Assembly: GCA_016987375.1 (NCBI GenBank)
Contig: PJRA01000216.1
Coordinates: 1,462,413 to 1,526,412, forward strand
Direction of reading: 5' to 3'
Source of the DNA: Brachionus koreanus
Taxonomy: Eukaryota > Rotifera > Eurotatoria > Ploima > Brachionidae
Length of the DNA stretch: 64,000 bases
Made by a program: the position numbers and the translations under genes. The notes under the pieces were generated by a model that was given only the letters and a program-made list of their open reading frames with translations, made no database searches and was not told the origin of the DNA. Shown here in pieces: positions 37,359 through 49,573 of this stretch. Position 1 is the first letter of the stretch. Each line of letters opens with the position of its first letter.

Positions 37359-40300
37359 AAAAAAAATACTGTTTAATCAAAGACTTGTGGTAAGTTAAAT
37401 CATTCAAAATTTATATCAGTAACAAGAATAAATTTTTTTTTTTTAAATTCGTTTGATTTGTATATTTGGAGTAGAGAATAATTCTTCTTTCGAGGTAGGA
37501 AGCAAAAAACTTAAATTTTGCTCCTGAATTAAATTTTTCTTTGCTCTTATTTTTATTATTTTTATTTTCATTAGTATTTACCCTATTCACTATTATTTTT
37601 TAAATTACTAAAAGCCATATTTTATTTTCATGCGACTGAAAGGAAGGATCATTCCAAACTACCAGGGTTTAAACCGAAACTATATTTTTAAATAAATAAA
37701 TTTTTTTCCTGAATTTATGGTGATCAAACAAAATTCGCTATTAGTCATATCATCAGCTTCTTATCTAATTCTATATGCTTATTAATATATATTTTTTTTG
37801 AATTTGATAAGAAAGTTCGATACCTCCACAATACCAGTGTATTGTCATCATCTTCATCATATTTTAGGAGCACAAAATATCAAAATTCTTCTTTTTAATA
37901 CCCTTTACATTGGTTCAAAGGATGCACTCAGAACTAACACTAACAAACTTAATGAAAAAATAAAATTTCAAAGTCAAACATTGTTAATAAAAAAATTGAT
38001 TTTTGAACAAAACAGAAACAAAGAAAATATACCGTTAATTTTTGTTTTTTAATGCTGCACTAAACTATCAAAAACTTGGTTTTAGTGCCTCAAAAATTGA
38101 ATTTTCAAAGCTTAAAATAGTAAAAATGAAAATTTATGATTCCAAAAGCCTGCTTAACTAATACCCAAATTTTCAATTTTGATTTTGTAGAAAGACGAAA
38201 AAAATCTATTTTTTGAGGTTATAGTGCGGCTTTAAAAAACAAATATTTACCGTATCAATTTAAGAAAAGATTTTTAGCATGACGGAACTGTAAAATATGC
38301 GTGAAAACTAGTTTATTATAAAAAGAGCTATACATGAGAAAATGTGCACATTTTTATGCTTAAAACATGAATTAAACTCTACAAATTATTTTATAATTTG
38401 AAAGATAATTAATTAATTCTTTAGAGATCGCTAATATAAAAATTGGAAATTAGTTTCGGCCCTGACATATCTCTCACTCAACTCAAAATGTCTATTTGAG
38501 GCTTTCAATGGTTTTAATTTATTTAGTATTACTATGGGAATCTAAGAATCTCTACATCTTAAAGCACGATCATTTATTTTGCTTGAAACTTGCTTTTTCA
38601 ACTTTAAATTAAGTTCACCGAATCTTGCGTAATCTTTTTTGAAATAAATAATAATAATAATAAAATTAAGTTCTAAATTTCTAAAAAATGTAATTGAAAA
38701 TTTTTAAATGTTTATTTTAAAAAATTCTTAAATTAATTGTTTCCTTATTAGCTTTTATTAGCTTTTTTGATTCAAAACAATTAGAAAAATAGATCAAAAA
38801 ATGATTCTTGAATCTTGCATTTTCTAACATCTACCGAGATTACCGGAAGAAAAAATATTAAAGATCCAAGATATATTTAGAATTTTTATTTTAAGATTTA
38901 CATTTGATTCTTATTATATTATCTTTAGAATTGAAATAAAAAATTAATAAAAATGATTAGTACAAATATGTACTATGTAAACTTTGGATTAAATATAAGT
39001 AAAAAATTTAAGAAATTTAGGCTGAGAAATTGATTATTTTTGGTTTAGGAATTCATTTAGTTGGTCGCTTGCTTCTTGAACTATATTTAATAATCGTACA
39101 ATGTTTTTAATCTCTTCAGTTCCAACAAGTAATTCGAATTTCTTTTCTATCTCTTTAGTTGTTTTCTGAGTCGATGTGTAAATCATTACTCTTGTGCTTG
39201 TTTACCATCACCGCGACTATTGATTTCTTATTAATACCTTTTCTAGTACTTTTTGATTGCTCGATTACTTGTTCGATTATTTTACGCGTGAACTTGTTTT
39301 CGATCAGATTGCGGTATTTCCCATTTTTTAAAGATGATCAATCTCTCATTTATCATTATTAAATTTAGCGCGGCCAAGAGCAAATTACTCAGCTTTCTTT
39401 TTCTCATCTCATCACAAGACTCGTTGTAGTGTTTGATTCGAATTTTTACACTGTATTTGTTTCCGAGGCTTTTTACTGGTAAGCATTCGACATCGTAATA
39501 CATAATAGGGTGACATTATGTTATTTAAAAATATGAAAAGAAATTTTTTATTGGTACACACTTGTTCTTATTCAGAATATATTTGAGAAATTAAGTGAGA
39601 CTAATTGATGCTCATGGGAAGTGCTTTTGTATCAAATTTTGTATCAATATCAAAAGTCAGCGTCAAAATTCTTACAACTTGTCTTTGGTATTTTTCTGAT
39701 CTGTATTAATAATCCACTTGGCCCCTATTTGTAAGTTTTCTGGGTATCCCGGGACTTGTTTATTCTTTTGAAGTGCCTTAGTTAGTGCATTTTTCTAGTA
39801 CTTGCTCCAATTTTTCAATTTCCCTATTACTTTTAGTTTTATCTTTAAAAAGACCATTTATTTGGCATATAATTATATTTGAAACGCTTTATTTAGATGA
39901 GTACAAATCGTCATTATCACATTTATTATATCAATTTAAAGGATATATTTAATTTTTTCATTTTTCTAAATAAATATTGGAAAAATACAAGTAGGTCAAA
40001 ATATTAATTTTGTCATAATTTGAAATAGATATATTTTCATCACAAATATTCTCTTTTTTAAAAAGAACAATTAATTTCAAACAATTTTTTAAAATTTATT
40101 ATAATTTTTAAAATTTAAGCCACAAAGTATCAATTCATCAGTTATTTAAAAAAATTTTGGGTCATAAATACTAGCAAAAAAGTTGAAAAATTTGTCAAAA
40201 ATTATTTTATTTTAATAAAAACATTTCCAAAAAATTGTGTTTCAATACTTCTTAAAATAAACCGAATTATAAACACTTGGCACTTGAGTTTATCGATCGC

Positions 40301-41038
40301 TTGAGTCAAGTTCTTTTATACTCATACTAATACAATTGCTAAATTATTTACATTTGAGTAAAAAGTCAACAATTAACCATGTTGTTTTTTATTGAATAAT
40401 TAATCTGGCATTGCAGCCTTAGCTTGTTGATATGAAAATATATATAAACCTATAAAATAAATAAATTTAAGTTTGCTTAATAAAAAAAATAAAGCTAATC
40501 GTGCAATATAAATAAGCAGTTAATTAAAAATTTATTTTTAAAATAAAGGTAAAAACACTATCGGCTTTTATGAATTAAACAAAAGCATGAAAGCTTCCTA
40601 AAACAAACAAACTCATTAAATCGCTTTCTAATATCATTGAATACATACTATATTATTATTTTAACTAGACTTTATTTTAAATTTTCAAAATTTCAGTTCA
40701 ATTTTATATAAAATAAATTTTTCTATCAATATACATACTGTTGGAATATAATGAATTAGAAGGTTTTGGTAGGTTTTTTTTCACTAAAAAAAAAAAAAGA
40801 AAAATTAGAAATAAAAAATTAAAGCTTAATATCAAACCACTCAATTCATTTTATCTTGAGGGTATGATTATAAACTATTTTAAAAAGAAGTTCAAGACAG
40901 TTCAAATTTTATTTTATTTTTATTAATAATCAAGTTCAAATTAAATTTTTTTTTATTGGATTTTATTAAATGAAAAGATATTAGAAAAGAATATATCTAC
41001 AATACTAAGTTTAAATTTAACCATTTTTTTTACTTGAT
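37359..41038. other. Intergenic with a decayed coding region
   Basis: About 3.7 kb between the MATH gene and the 3' end of the TTLL gene. The stretch 39060-39850 contains a broken coding region on the minus strand, listed separately. Small open frames at 37798-38052 and 40741-40926 have the low-complexity make-up of chance ORFs. I see nothing else. Confidence 0.5.
39060..39850 (-). pseudogene. Frame-broken coding remnant of unknown protein
   Basis: Read on the minus strand, protein-like stretches continue across at least three frame changes. In order they include EIEKLEQVLEKC, TKALQKNKQVPGYPENLQIG, AKWIINTDQKNTKDKL, VRILTLTFDIDTKFDT, YYDVECLPVKSLGNKYSVKI, RIKHYNESCDEMRKRKL, KYRNLIENKFTRKIIEQVIE, SIVAVMVNKHKSN and IEKKFELLVGTEEIKNIVRL. 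Local GC is higher than in the flanks, as in real exons. I do not recognise the protein. A dead mobile element ORF is the likeliest explanation; a degraded host gene is the alternative. Confidence 0.5.
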
Positions 41039-44000
41039 TTAATACAAATGCAAAAATTTTTCTCTTAATCTTTCTATTTCTTAGAAAAAAAAATCATTTT
41101 TTGGATATTTAAAATAAAAAAAAAAGTTTTGAAAAATTATTTTGACATTCATTTACCTGTAACTCTTTGTTTACTAATATTTTGTGCACTTTTAACTCTA
41201 AAATTATTAAATTGATTTTGCATATTGTTTATTGTCATGGTTGGATTTGCATCATTTTTGCTAATTATTTCATTACGTCCATTTAATTTAGACCCATTTA
41301 AGCTTTAAAAAATTTCAAAAAATTCCTTGAATAGAAGATTTTAATAGTGAAAATTACCCATTATTTATTCGTGGATAAATCATTTGATCATTATCTCCAT
41401 TCAGAACAGATAATTGATACCTATAATTTCCAATTGTTGAATTATTGTCAGATGAAACTGGCTGGGTTGCATATTTGGGGCGACTTTGAGCTCCAATACC
41501 AGAATTTCCCTTCACTTTTCTTTGATTATTGATATATTTCTGAAAAAATTTTATTTTTTTTTGAATAACTATTGATTCTAATAAACTAAATATACTTCGG
41601 CAAAAAGTGACTGATTTTCAAAAGGATTGTAATTTTTTGTGCGAATTTCTAGTTTATTTCCTTGGGTAGGAAATCTCGAATTGGTGACATCGTCTTGTTG
41701 ATGGTTGTTGGGAAAAAAGTTGGGCGGCACTGCAGCCATAGTGCCTGCAGTTCCAGACAAAATTTTGTTTATCAAATCTATGATTCCCATGCTCTTAAGC
41801 AAATTCTCTCTTTGCTTCAGAGATTGTAAACGCTCCATTTCGTCCAAGTCGTTTATTTCAATCGGCTTCCAAGTGTCTATTGGCGAAGCCAGCGATGGCG
41901 GCAAGAGAAGCTGTTGCTTGCTCATTAATCCAGTCAGCGAAGGATTCTTTTTAAATAAAGCTTAAATCTTGCCAAAAGATTTTTTTAAATCAGCTTTGAA
42001 GCTATTTACAAACAAAAAAAGCGTGAATGTGCCAAAGCAGTAGTTTGAGTGCTGATTTGATTTACAAACAAACGACTTATCATCTAATCTTAATGCATGA
42101 TGAACAGTCGTTTAAAACAAAACACAAAAATCGTGCAAAATGTTTAAAACTTTTTTTAATTTATACCCTTTTAAATAAAGATTTAGATTTTTTAATTGGA
42201 AAACGAGTAATAAACTTTGGTTCTGAGAACGAATGAACCAAATTATTCGACTCGAATTTTTTCAAATCAAACGATGACACTACAACTGTTCTACTCAATT
42301 CAAAGTTTGCACTTTTGCTCACTTTTTTGATACTAGTGTCTTCATAGTGCTAATATTTAAAAAATAAGAGCTTTCAAGAATGAGTATAAAAAATAAGCTT
42401 GATCATTGTGGGCAAAAAAGCTGATGTTTTTTTTGTTTTATTTTAGATACTTAAAAAAATAATATATTTACTGTGTGAATTGTATGAAGACTTGAATTAC
42501 TGCCTTTAGATATGCTGTTAGATCTTTCGTACTTTTTAGTACTGTCTGTCATTACATTAGAAGAAGAATTTCGCGATATTGGATTTTTTTGTTGAGTGAT
42601 TAATTTAGATTGTATGGTAGCATTTTTCTGATAGCTTAAATTGGATGCCTTACGACTAGGACTTTCGCCACGGACTTCTTTGTTCTGCACTCGATTTCGA
42701 TTCACCATAAATTTTTCATTTTTACGCGAAATTTCTTCCATTTGTTGTCTAATTATTACAAAAAAAGAATAAAAAAAAAATCTCAAAAAGATATATTTGA
42801 AAATAATATGATTACTTTGCTTGCTCGAGTCTAGCTCTAGAAGCAGCTGTCTCTGAAAAAAGAGTTCCCGTTGTGTTGTAAAATTTGTCATATTTTTCAG
42901 TTCCGGGACCTGGATAAACGCGACGAAAATTTCCAATATGTTTATCTTCCCATTTTTCTATTTGCTTAAGCCATTCTTGCTGAACCTCGTCCAACTCTTC
43001 CCTTAGCAAAAAAATAAATTACAAAAAAAAAATTCTCTTTTTGCTTAAGTTAACTAACTTGGTCTCTTTTTTGCCTTGTTTTAAAAACAATCGCTCTCTC
43101 ACTCGTTTTCTTTCTTCTTCTACACATTTTTTCTTGTCCGTAGATCCAATGTTCATCAACATTATTGTATCATAGATCAACGCGTCTTTTATTTCTCTGT
43201 CCAATTTTGAATCGGTGGTAAAACTTGGCGAATGATTTACCTCAAGCACAAAGGGCTTAAGTTTTTTGTCTATCAGTATGTCGTAGCCAAGTATTTCAAA
43301 ACAAGCACTTCCTTTGTAGTGATTGGCAAAGCAAGTTCTGTAGTTGTGTTTGAGCACTGCATGAGCTGACAATAGGACTTTTATGATAACATCATCAATG
43401 TCGTTCCACATTTTATCTACATCATATCCATTATTCTTTAACCATCTATTAATGGTTGATATCCGCCGTTTGGTTCCACTCTCTTCATCGCGGACAAATT
43501 CGTCGCTCTTTTTCTGAATTGCGTAATTTGTTAGATGCATAAATACATCTTTCTAAAAATAAAATCCGATTGAAAATTAAAAATTTTTAAGATTTTTCAA
43601 CTCTTAAATTTTTGTTGTTTTAATCTACCTTTTAAAAAACAAGTCAATGTTTTTTTTTCTAGTTAATTGAGTGAATAAATTGGCTTTTTTAACCTCTTAC
43701 CTATCGTATGATATATTTTTAATACTTTAAATCATTTGAAAACTATTCAGAAAAAAAAAACTTAAAGAGGATAAAATAGAGCTTTTTTTTGTTATTTTTA
43801 TAAGCTAATCGTCAAAATAAACAAATATTAAAAAAAACACAAATAAATTTCAATATTAATAAAGGAAGCTTAAAAATCATTTGACCAAAATATTCAAAAA
43901 AATTATATTAGAAAATTTAATATACAAAATTATCATTAAATTAAAATTTTAACTTTTTCCAAAATCTAAAATAAATATTAAAAAAAAATTCTAATAACAA

Positions 44001-45487
44001 TAATAATAATAAGCTACAGTAAGAGATTTGGAAGGCAACACTATGGTAGCTATCTTTCTGCGAAAAAAAAAAGAAAGTTTTCTTAATTAACTAAATTTTT
44101 TAGATTTATTTTCAAGATTTGATAAAAAATAAATTGATTAAATTAAAAATGTTAATTATTTATAATTTTTATTAATGGCATTCATTCTGTTACCAAGTTT
44201 TAAAATCTATTTATCAGTAAAAAGTGGAATATTAAACCCTAGGCAACTAAATTCAAGAAATAAAACTGAAACTTATATTTTTCGATTTTTTAATTGTATT
44301 ACTTACACAATTGTTCATGGTAGGTTCCTCATATTGTTGAGTGGTAAAACGAGCAAGCCCCTCTTTGTAAACAAAAATTCTAAATGGATCACATGATGTA
44401 ACAGCAACATAGACTCTCAAATCAAATTTGAATCCATCAACAGTAAAAGGCTTAAAATAAAAATAATTAAATTTTTTAAAAAAATATTTGTTCCTAATCA
44501 AATATAGAAAATATTTCAAATTTGAGAGAGAAAAAAGGACATTAGCTTATCCTTAATTTTAAAGACCAATTTTTTTTCTCAAACTAAATGACTTTTAAAA
44601 TGCTAAATAATTTTTAAAATATTAATTCGATTCAAAAAAGATCAATTTTTAGAAATAAAAATTTATTAATTTAAATTTATTTTTATTTAATAAAATACGA
44701 ACTTACTCTAGAGACATATACTTGAACTACATAATTATCACCAGGTTTTATATCTCTATTAGGATTTTTGGTAATGAATATGCCACGTCCTTGACAACCG
44801 CTATCAGGTTTACAAATGTAGGTTTTGTTTTTTTTGGTTCGAGCATAGTTTATGAAATCGGCGTAACTTAACAATAATTATAATTTTTGAATAATTATAT
44901 TGTTTTAGTGAAAATTACTCTGCTGGGAGACACCATCCTTTTGGGTAAAAAGTGTACTCTTTTGGATAAAGCTTTGCCATGCGATTCATGTTTCGTGTAA
45001 GCAGATCCTTACGGCATATTTCGCTCATACCCGGAAAATGGTTTATTTTTTGCCATTTTTTCATCTGATTAACGCGGTCAATTGAAATACTTGTGTCCGT
45101 CCAATAAAGACTCCAATCTTCATTTTCTTCAAATTCTTTGAATCCCAATTTACGTCCAACTCGGCGAACACATTCGTATTTAGTAGCTGTGACACAAATG
45201 CCGATGTTTTTTTTCTTTTTTTTTTTTTTCTTGAGGTCTTCGGAGTCGTTTCGGCTTATGGTACTCGAGGTCTTATTAAACGATTTAAAAGACTTGTTCC
45301 GGTATTCGCTAGAATCTTCATCATCCTCGTCTTCAGCGTTTATTTGGAACATTAAATCGGGCCGTTGAAATTCACCTGTGTCTTCGTCATTGTCTTCTAG
45401 TGTAAGAACTGCTGGACCTTTACCTTTGGGCGAGTCGTCGACAACACTGGACTCGTCAGAACTGTAGTCATCTTCTTCTTCTGACAT
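41039..45487 (-). CDS. Tubulin tyrosine ligase-like polyglutamylase (TTLL6/13-like), 10 exons
   Basis: Adds glutamate side chains to tubulin tails on axonemal and other stable microtubules. Exons are 45487-44919, 44866-44707, 44450-44307, 43552-43059, 43001-42816, 42748-42472, 41946-41596, 41539-41358, 41302-41157 and 41079-41039, giving 849 residues in frame. The N-terminus is acidic (MSEEEDDYSSDESSVVDD) with a lysine run (about 86-93). The TTL/ATP-grasp domain shows ICKPDSGCQGRGIFIT, VQVYVSR, DGFKFDLRVYVAVTSCDP, MHLTNYAIQKKS and FVLEVNHSPSF; the last holds the Mg/ATP-binding Glu395 and Asn397. A basic helix (WLKQIEKWEDKHIGNFRRVY) follows, where TTLL6/13 enzymes have their microtubule-binding region. 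The last third is low-complexity Ser/Asn/Gln, ending EIERLREKFLHLY. Three introns are long (256, 754, 525 bp) and the rest 52-77 bp. Confidence 0.9.
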
Positions 45488-46708
45488 TATTGTATTAACA
45501 ATAAAACCCGATTTAACTAAATAAAACCGTTCTACGTCTTTATTTTATTTTTGTTCTATTCTTAAAATAGCCAAAATGATTAAAGATTAAATAAATTGTC
45601 TTGGATTATTTCTTAAATGCGAATAGGAAAAAGTGTCCGAATGTAATTATTTGGATAAATTTCATGCTTAATTTTATGGCATCCAAAAGCTAGTAACCTA
45701 AAAAAATTTTTCAAAAATAAAGGTATCTAAACGTATTTTTAATTATTTAGGTATTGTTAAATATTTTACTTAACAACGGTATTTTAAGAGATTTATCGAG
45801 GAATTTTTACGGTTAGTTTTCTCTCTTAGTCTAATAATAATTAATCGATGCCTTTATTTAAAATTTAAATCCTCTAATTCTAAATAAACTAAAAAAAATC
45901 ACCAATAATGAGGATCATGAGAGAAAGAGGTTCAAATAGCTTTCAATTTATTTGAAGAATATCTATTAGCAAACTAATTTGCTTAGAAAATCTATACTAG
46001 AAATGTTAAATGCTAACTTCAATATCATTTGGTTTATTAAAAAATAAAAAATATAAAAATTAAAAACGTAACTATGCCAACCCATAATTTTTCGAATTAA
46101 ATTTTTTCAAACAACTTTTGGGCTTTTTTTTTTCGAAAAAATGAAATTAAATGAAAAAAATTTTAAAATTAAATAGCTAGTTTTTTTGTTAATCTGAATT
46201 CTGTTTTGGGCTTTTGGATTTTGGAGAATCAAACAACAATTTTGGAAAATTGCTTAAAAACTTATATTTGAGTGGGGCCAAAATGACTTTATCCTGAAAA
46301 AAATTGACTAGAAAATGTGTTTGATACCTTAGAAAGTCTTCAGTCGTTGCTTTTTTGTATGGTTTCTAGACTACTTAAACAAGAGCCTTTTGAAATAATT
46401 TAGAACTTCAATAACTGAACTAGAACGTTCATAGGTCCTTAAATGGGACGATATTAAAAAGCTAAAAAAAAACAAATATTTAAAATGAATTTAAGTTTGT
46501 CATAAAATAGCAATTATTGTAATTTAGAATTTTAATAAGTTCAGCGTATCGGAAAATCCATTATTAGTTGGTAAGCACTTAAAATAAGTAAATTTTCTTT
46601 TAAAATCAAGAAATTAAAATGTAAATATTTGATTAATTTTATTAAAAAAAAGACTTTAAAGTGATTTTAATCAACAGTAAAAATCAAAGTAAATGTAACT
46701 CTTTTGAA
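45488..46708. other. Intergenic
   Basis: About 1.2 kb between the TTLL start and the hexosaminidase stop, AT-rich. It should include the TTLL promoter. I see no gene or repeat. Confidence 0.5.
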
Positions 46709-48823
46709 TCATAAATCAACTTCATATTCACAATGCCCTGAGCCATTAAATGGTTCGGCTTTGATTCCGCGTCTTTAATTATAATAATTATTAAAAATAA
46801 TCAAAAAATAAAAAGTGTATTACCTAATCATTCTGCATCTATGCTCCTCGATTCTTCCCTGTGCATCGGAAATATCAGTTACATTTTGAGCACTCCACAG
46901 TCTTTCTGCAACTGCAGATGCTCTTGGCCAAGTTCTCGTTATTACATTACTGCCATCAACATATTCACCCCACATGCAAGCTTCACCTCCAATTACTAAA
47001 TTTTTTTGTTCATTTGTTCCTAAAATTTCAATAAAATTATTTATTCAAAGAGAGCAATTTTCAATTTATTTTATTACCAGGAAAATCATATGGATCACAC
47101 TTATAGTACTTTTTCCAATCATCCCCGTATGAAATGTAGTTTAAATACCAGCAAGTAGACAATAAAGCTCTATAGCCTAATTTTGTTACCATCGATAGCT
47201 CTTCAGGCCATGGATCCTTCCAGACTTCGACTACAGTGTCCGGTTTAACCACTACATTGTTGTCAACAACCTCTTGCCAAATAATATATCCAGTTTTAGG
47301 ACTTACTTTGTTTATCAAATCCAAAAGGCTTTAAAAAATTAATTAATTTAAGTTTCTATTATTTTTTTTGTTTACTTTTGCATATAAAACTGCTCTAATT
47401 TTGAATAATCTTGGCCGAAACCTTTTTTCTTCATAAATTCTGAAATTTCAGGATTGCTTTGCCTGAAAAAAATTATCAAAAAAATTCAAAGTTAAATTTC
47501 AAAAATACCAGCAACTGAAATCAACTTCATCGCCTCCTAAATGAAGGTATTTATCCGGAAAAACAGTTGTAAGTTCTCTCAAAAATGTTTCTAAAAAAGA
47601 ATATGTTTGATTGTTTGTCGGATCAATTGGCCCGAAATCGCCGTTTGGCTTTCCTCCACTATAACACTTTGTTAATATCTGAATAGCTTTACCCCATGAC
47701 AAAGTATGACCAGGAGTATCGAATTCTGATACCTTATTTGAAATTCAAATTTTTGCACTTTTAATTTATTTAATTCAAATACATACGACCCTTATTCCTC
47801 TTAGACGAGCATATTCAATTATATCTTTTACGTCATCACTAGTGTAAACATGGGTGTATGGATTATAGGCTCCCTTAAATTATATCTAATTAAACAATTC
47901 TTGATATTTTTTTATAAACTACTTTTTTACTAAGATCTGGAAAAGAACTGCTAACATAAGGGAAAGATTGATCATCAACTATGTGCCAGTGGAAAACATT
48001 CATTTTATTTGCTGCCATAGCGTCCTAAAAAAAGTTAATATTTACTTATTTAATAATTAATTGACTAATTGTTTAAATTACCAGATGAACTTTAATTATT
48101 GATGGTCTGATGTAGTGTCGTGAGGTGTCTAGAAGAATTCCTCTGTGATTGAATCGTGGAAAATCATTAATTAATGTATTGTTGATTACAAGCTAAAATT
48201 ATAATTATAAAAATAATTTTTTTTTTTCAAATTTGACTAACAGATCCATCTTCGGATTCAACTATTATCTGACTAAAAGTTTCTAGACCTAAGAATAAAA
48301 AATTAAGAAATTGTTTATTATAATGATTATTCATAACCTCTTAAAGCTCCCCATAAAGTTTTTGATTCCAAATTAGCTATTGAATTAGCAATTTCTAAAT
48401 TGTCTAAAATAATTAAAATAAACTAATGGCTTTTGTTTTAAATTTATTCAAAAAAAAAATACATGATTCATCAGACTCAAGAGATGGATATTGCTCACAA
48501 GACTCATGGACCATTAAAGTTAACTTTTTGATTGTTGATAAATTTTTTTCTTTCTCTTTATGACGTAGTAATCGGGAACCAAATATCATCTTGTAATATC
48601 TATTGAAAGCCATTGAAACTACATCACATATTTGACTTCCTTTTACATACTCAAAGCGGAATTCATTTTTATTCAAAACATTTTGTGTATCATATGTTAT
48701 TTGCAATTGTGGCTTCGGAAATATCTGGCCTTTTGTTATAGGTACCACATTTTTAAGTCTTATAGCTTTGTTTGTGTGTATAAAAAAAACAAGTACTAAT
48801 GTTAAAAAATAGGCGATATCCAT
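46709..48823 (-). CDS. Beta-hexosaminidase (GH20, HEXA/HEXB-like), 11 exons
   Basis: Lysosomal glycosidase that removes terminal N-acetylhexosamines from glycoconjugates. Exons are 48823-48463, 48403-48338, 48288-48242, 48192-48082, 48024-47923, 47873-47787, 47732-47509, 47462-47376, 47328-47078, 47019-46824 and 46772-46709, giving 531 residues (human HEXA 529). A signal peptide ([20 protein letters not shown]) starts the protein. The GH20 N-terminal domain is followed by the barrel: [66 protein letters not shown] (Asp326/Glu327, the catalytic pair of substrate-assisted hydrolysis), [22 protein letters not shown] and [15 protein letters not shown]. All introns are 46-59 bp. Some donors are GTT-type (48289-48337, 48193-48241). 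Confidence 0.95.
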
Positions 48824-48936
48824 TCAAATGTCCTTAAGCTAAATCTAAACAAAAATTAATGAATTTTATTGTGTTTTCTTTTTAAATCACGTGTTCAGTC
48901 AAATCAATGGAATTATACATACTCATGATTAATTTG

Positions 48937-48979
48937 CTAAAATATTTCAAAATAAAAATTTTCGTTTGAAATATTTTAG
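48937..48979. repeat. Perfect 15-bp inverted repeat upstream of copy B
   Basis: CTAAAATATTTCAAA (48937-48951) and its exact reverse complement (48965-48979) are separated by 13 bp. They sit 14 bp upstream of a TATA-like octamer in the promoter region of the small Cys-rich gene at 49057. It may be a binding site for a dimeric regulator; the paired TTTCAAA/TTTGAAA cores vaguely recall heat-shock-element half sites. It could also be chance in AT-rich DNA. Confidence 0.5.
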
Positions 48980-48992
48980 AGTTTAATCATGA

Positions 48993-49000
48993 TATAAAAG
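48993..49000 (+). promoter_or_regulatory. Possible TATA box of copy B
   Basis: TATAAAAG lies 57 bp before the ATG at 49057 and just downstream of the 15-bp inverted repeat. The position suits a core promoter with a leader of about 25-30 nucleotides. Confidence 0.4.
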
Positions 49001-49056
49001 CTTTAACTATAAGCCGAAGTTATTTTCAGATTATTTTTAAACTTTTTATTTAGATA

Positions 49057-49203
49057 ATGTGTCATAGAGTCACATGCAAGACCTGTAATAAACCAACATG
49101 GGCAGGATGTGGAATGCATATAGAACAAGCACTCAAGAATGTTCCACTCGAAGATCGTTGTAAATGCAATAAAAGCAGAATTGAACGCTGCATTGTTTCT
49201 TAA
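49057..49203 (+). CDS. Small Cys-rich protein, copy B (48 residues)
   Basis: A 48-codon gene: MCHRVTCKTCNKPTWAGCGM begins it and ERCIVS ends it. It keeps the family core M-C-x3-T-C-x2-C-x-K-x-T-W-x-G-C-G-x-H-x-E-x2-L-x2-V-P-x4-R-C-K-C, plus a C-terminal tail KSRIERCIVS with one more cysteine. Seven cysteines and one conserved histidine suggest a metal-binding fold; this is inferred. It is followed 223 bp later on the same strand by copy C, so the two look like a tandem duplication. It is too short for standard ORF cut-offs. Confidence 0.85.
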   Translation: MCHRVTCKTCNKPTWAGCGMHIEQALKNVPLEDRCKCNKSRIERCIVS

Positions 49204-49426
49204 ATTTTTAGATTAAAAATTTTAAGCTTTTATTTAATAAAAAACATGTCAAGAGCAAAAAAGATAATTTTTTTTTTATCTTGTCAAGTGCTTAATACTT
49301 AAGATATTTTCGATTCAAATCATGTGATCATTTTTTGAATTTTAAAGTTAAAATTTTATGGTTCATCAACTCTTTTAATTAAACTTATCTTAGCGAAATT
49401 AGAAATTGAAAAATTTATTTCTAATA

Positions 49427-49573
49427 ATGTGCAAGAAAGCTACATGCAAACGGTGCCATAAGTCTACATGGAAGGGTTGCGGTAGACATGTTGAAAAAGT
49501 CTTGGCTGATGTGCCTGAAGACCAAAGGTGTAAATGTAAAAAACAATGTAAGCATAGATGCATTTTGTCTTAA
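49427..49573 (+). CDS. Small Cys-rich protein, copy C (48 residues)
   Basis: Same length and layout as copy B: MCKKATCKRCHKSTWKGCGR, then EDQRCKCKKQCKHRCILS at the end. The core residues are identical to copies A and B while the rest differs, including many codon third positions. That shows selection on the protein rather than recent DNA duplication. It is more basic and has one extra cysteine and histidine in the tail (CKHRC). I did not find a convincing TATA box. No function can be assigned from sequence. Confidence 0.85.
   Translation: MCKKATCKRCHKSTWKGCGRHVEKVLADVPEDQRCKCKKQCKHRCILS

Noticed and set aside
37798..38052. 84-codon frame from a TTG codon
   Set aside because: No ATG start and no conservation visible; a fragment of a dead element cannot be excluded but is unsupported.
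40741..40926. Lys-rich 61-codon frame
   Set aside because: Dominated by poly-A coding for lysine, with no paralog or motif; expected by chance in this AT content.
45200..45240. Poly-lysine run in the TTLL N-terminus considered as a sequencing artefact or intron
   Set aside because: The frame stays open on both sides and the conserved TTL domain follows in the same frame, so it is kept as coding.
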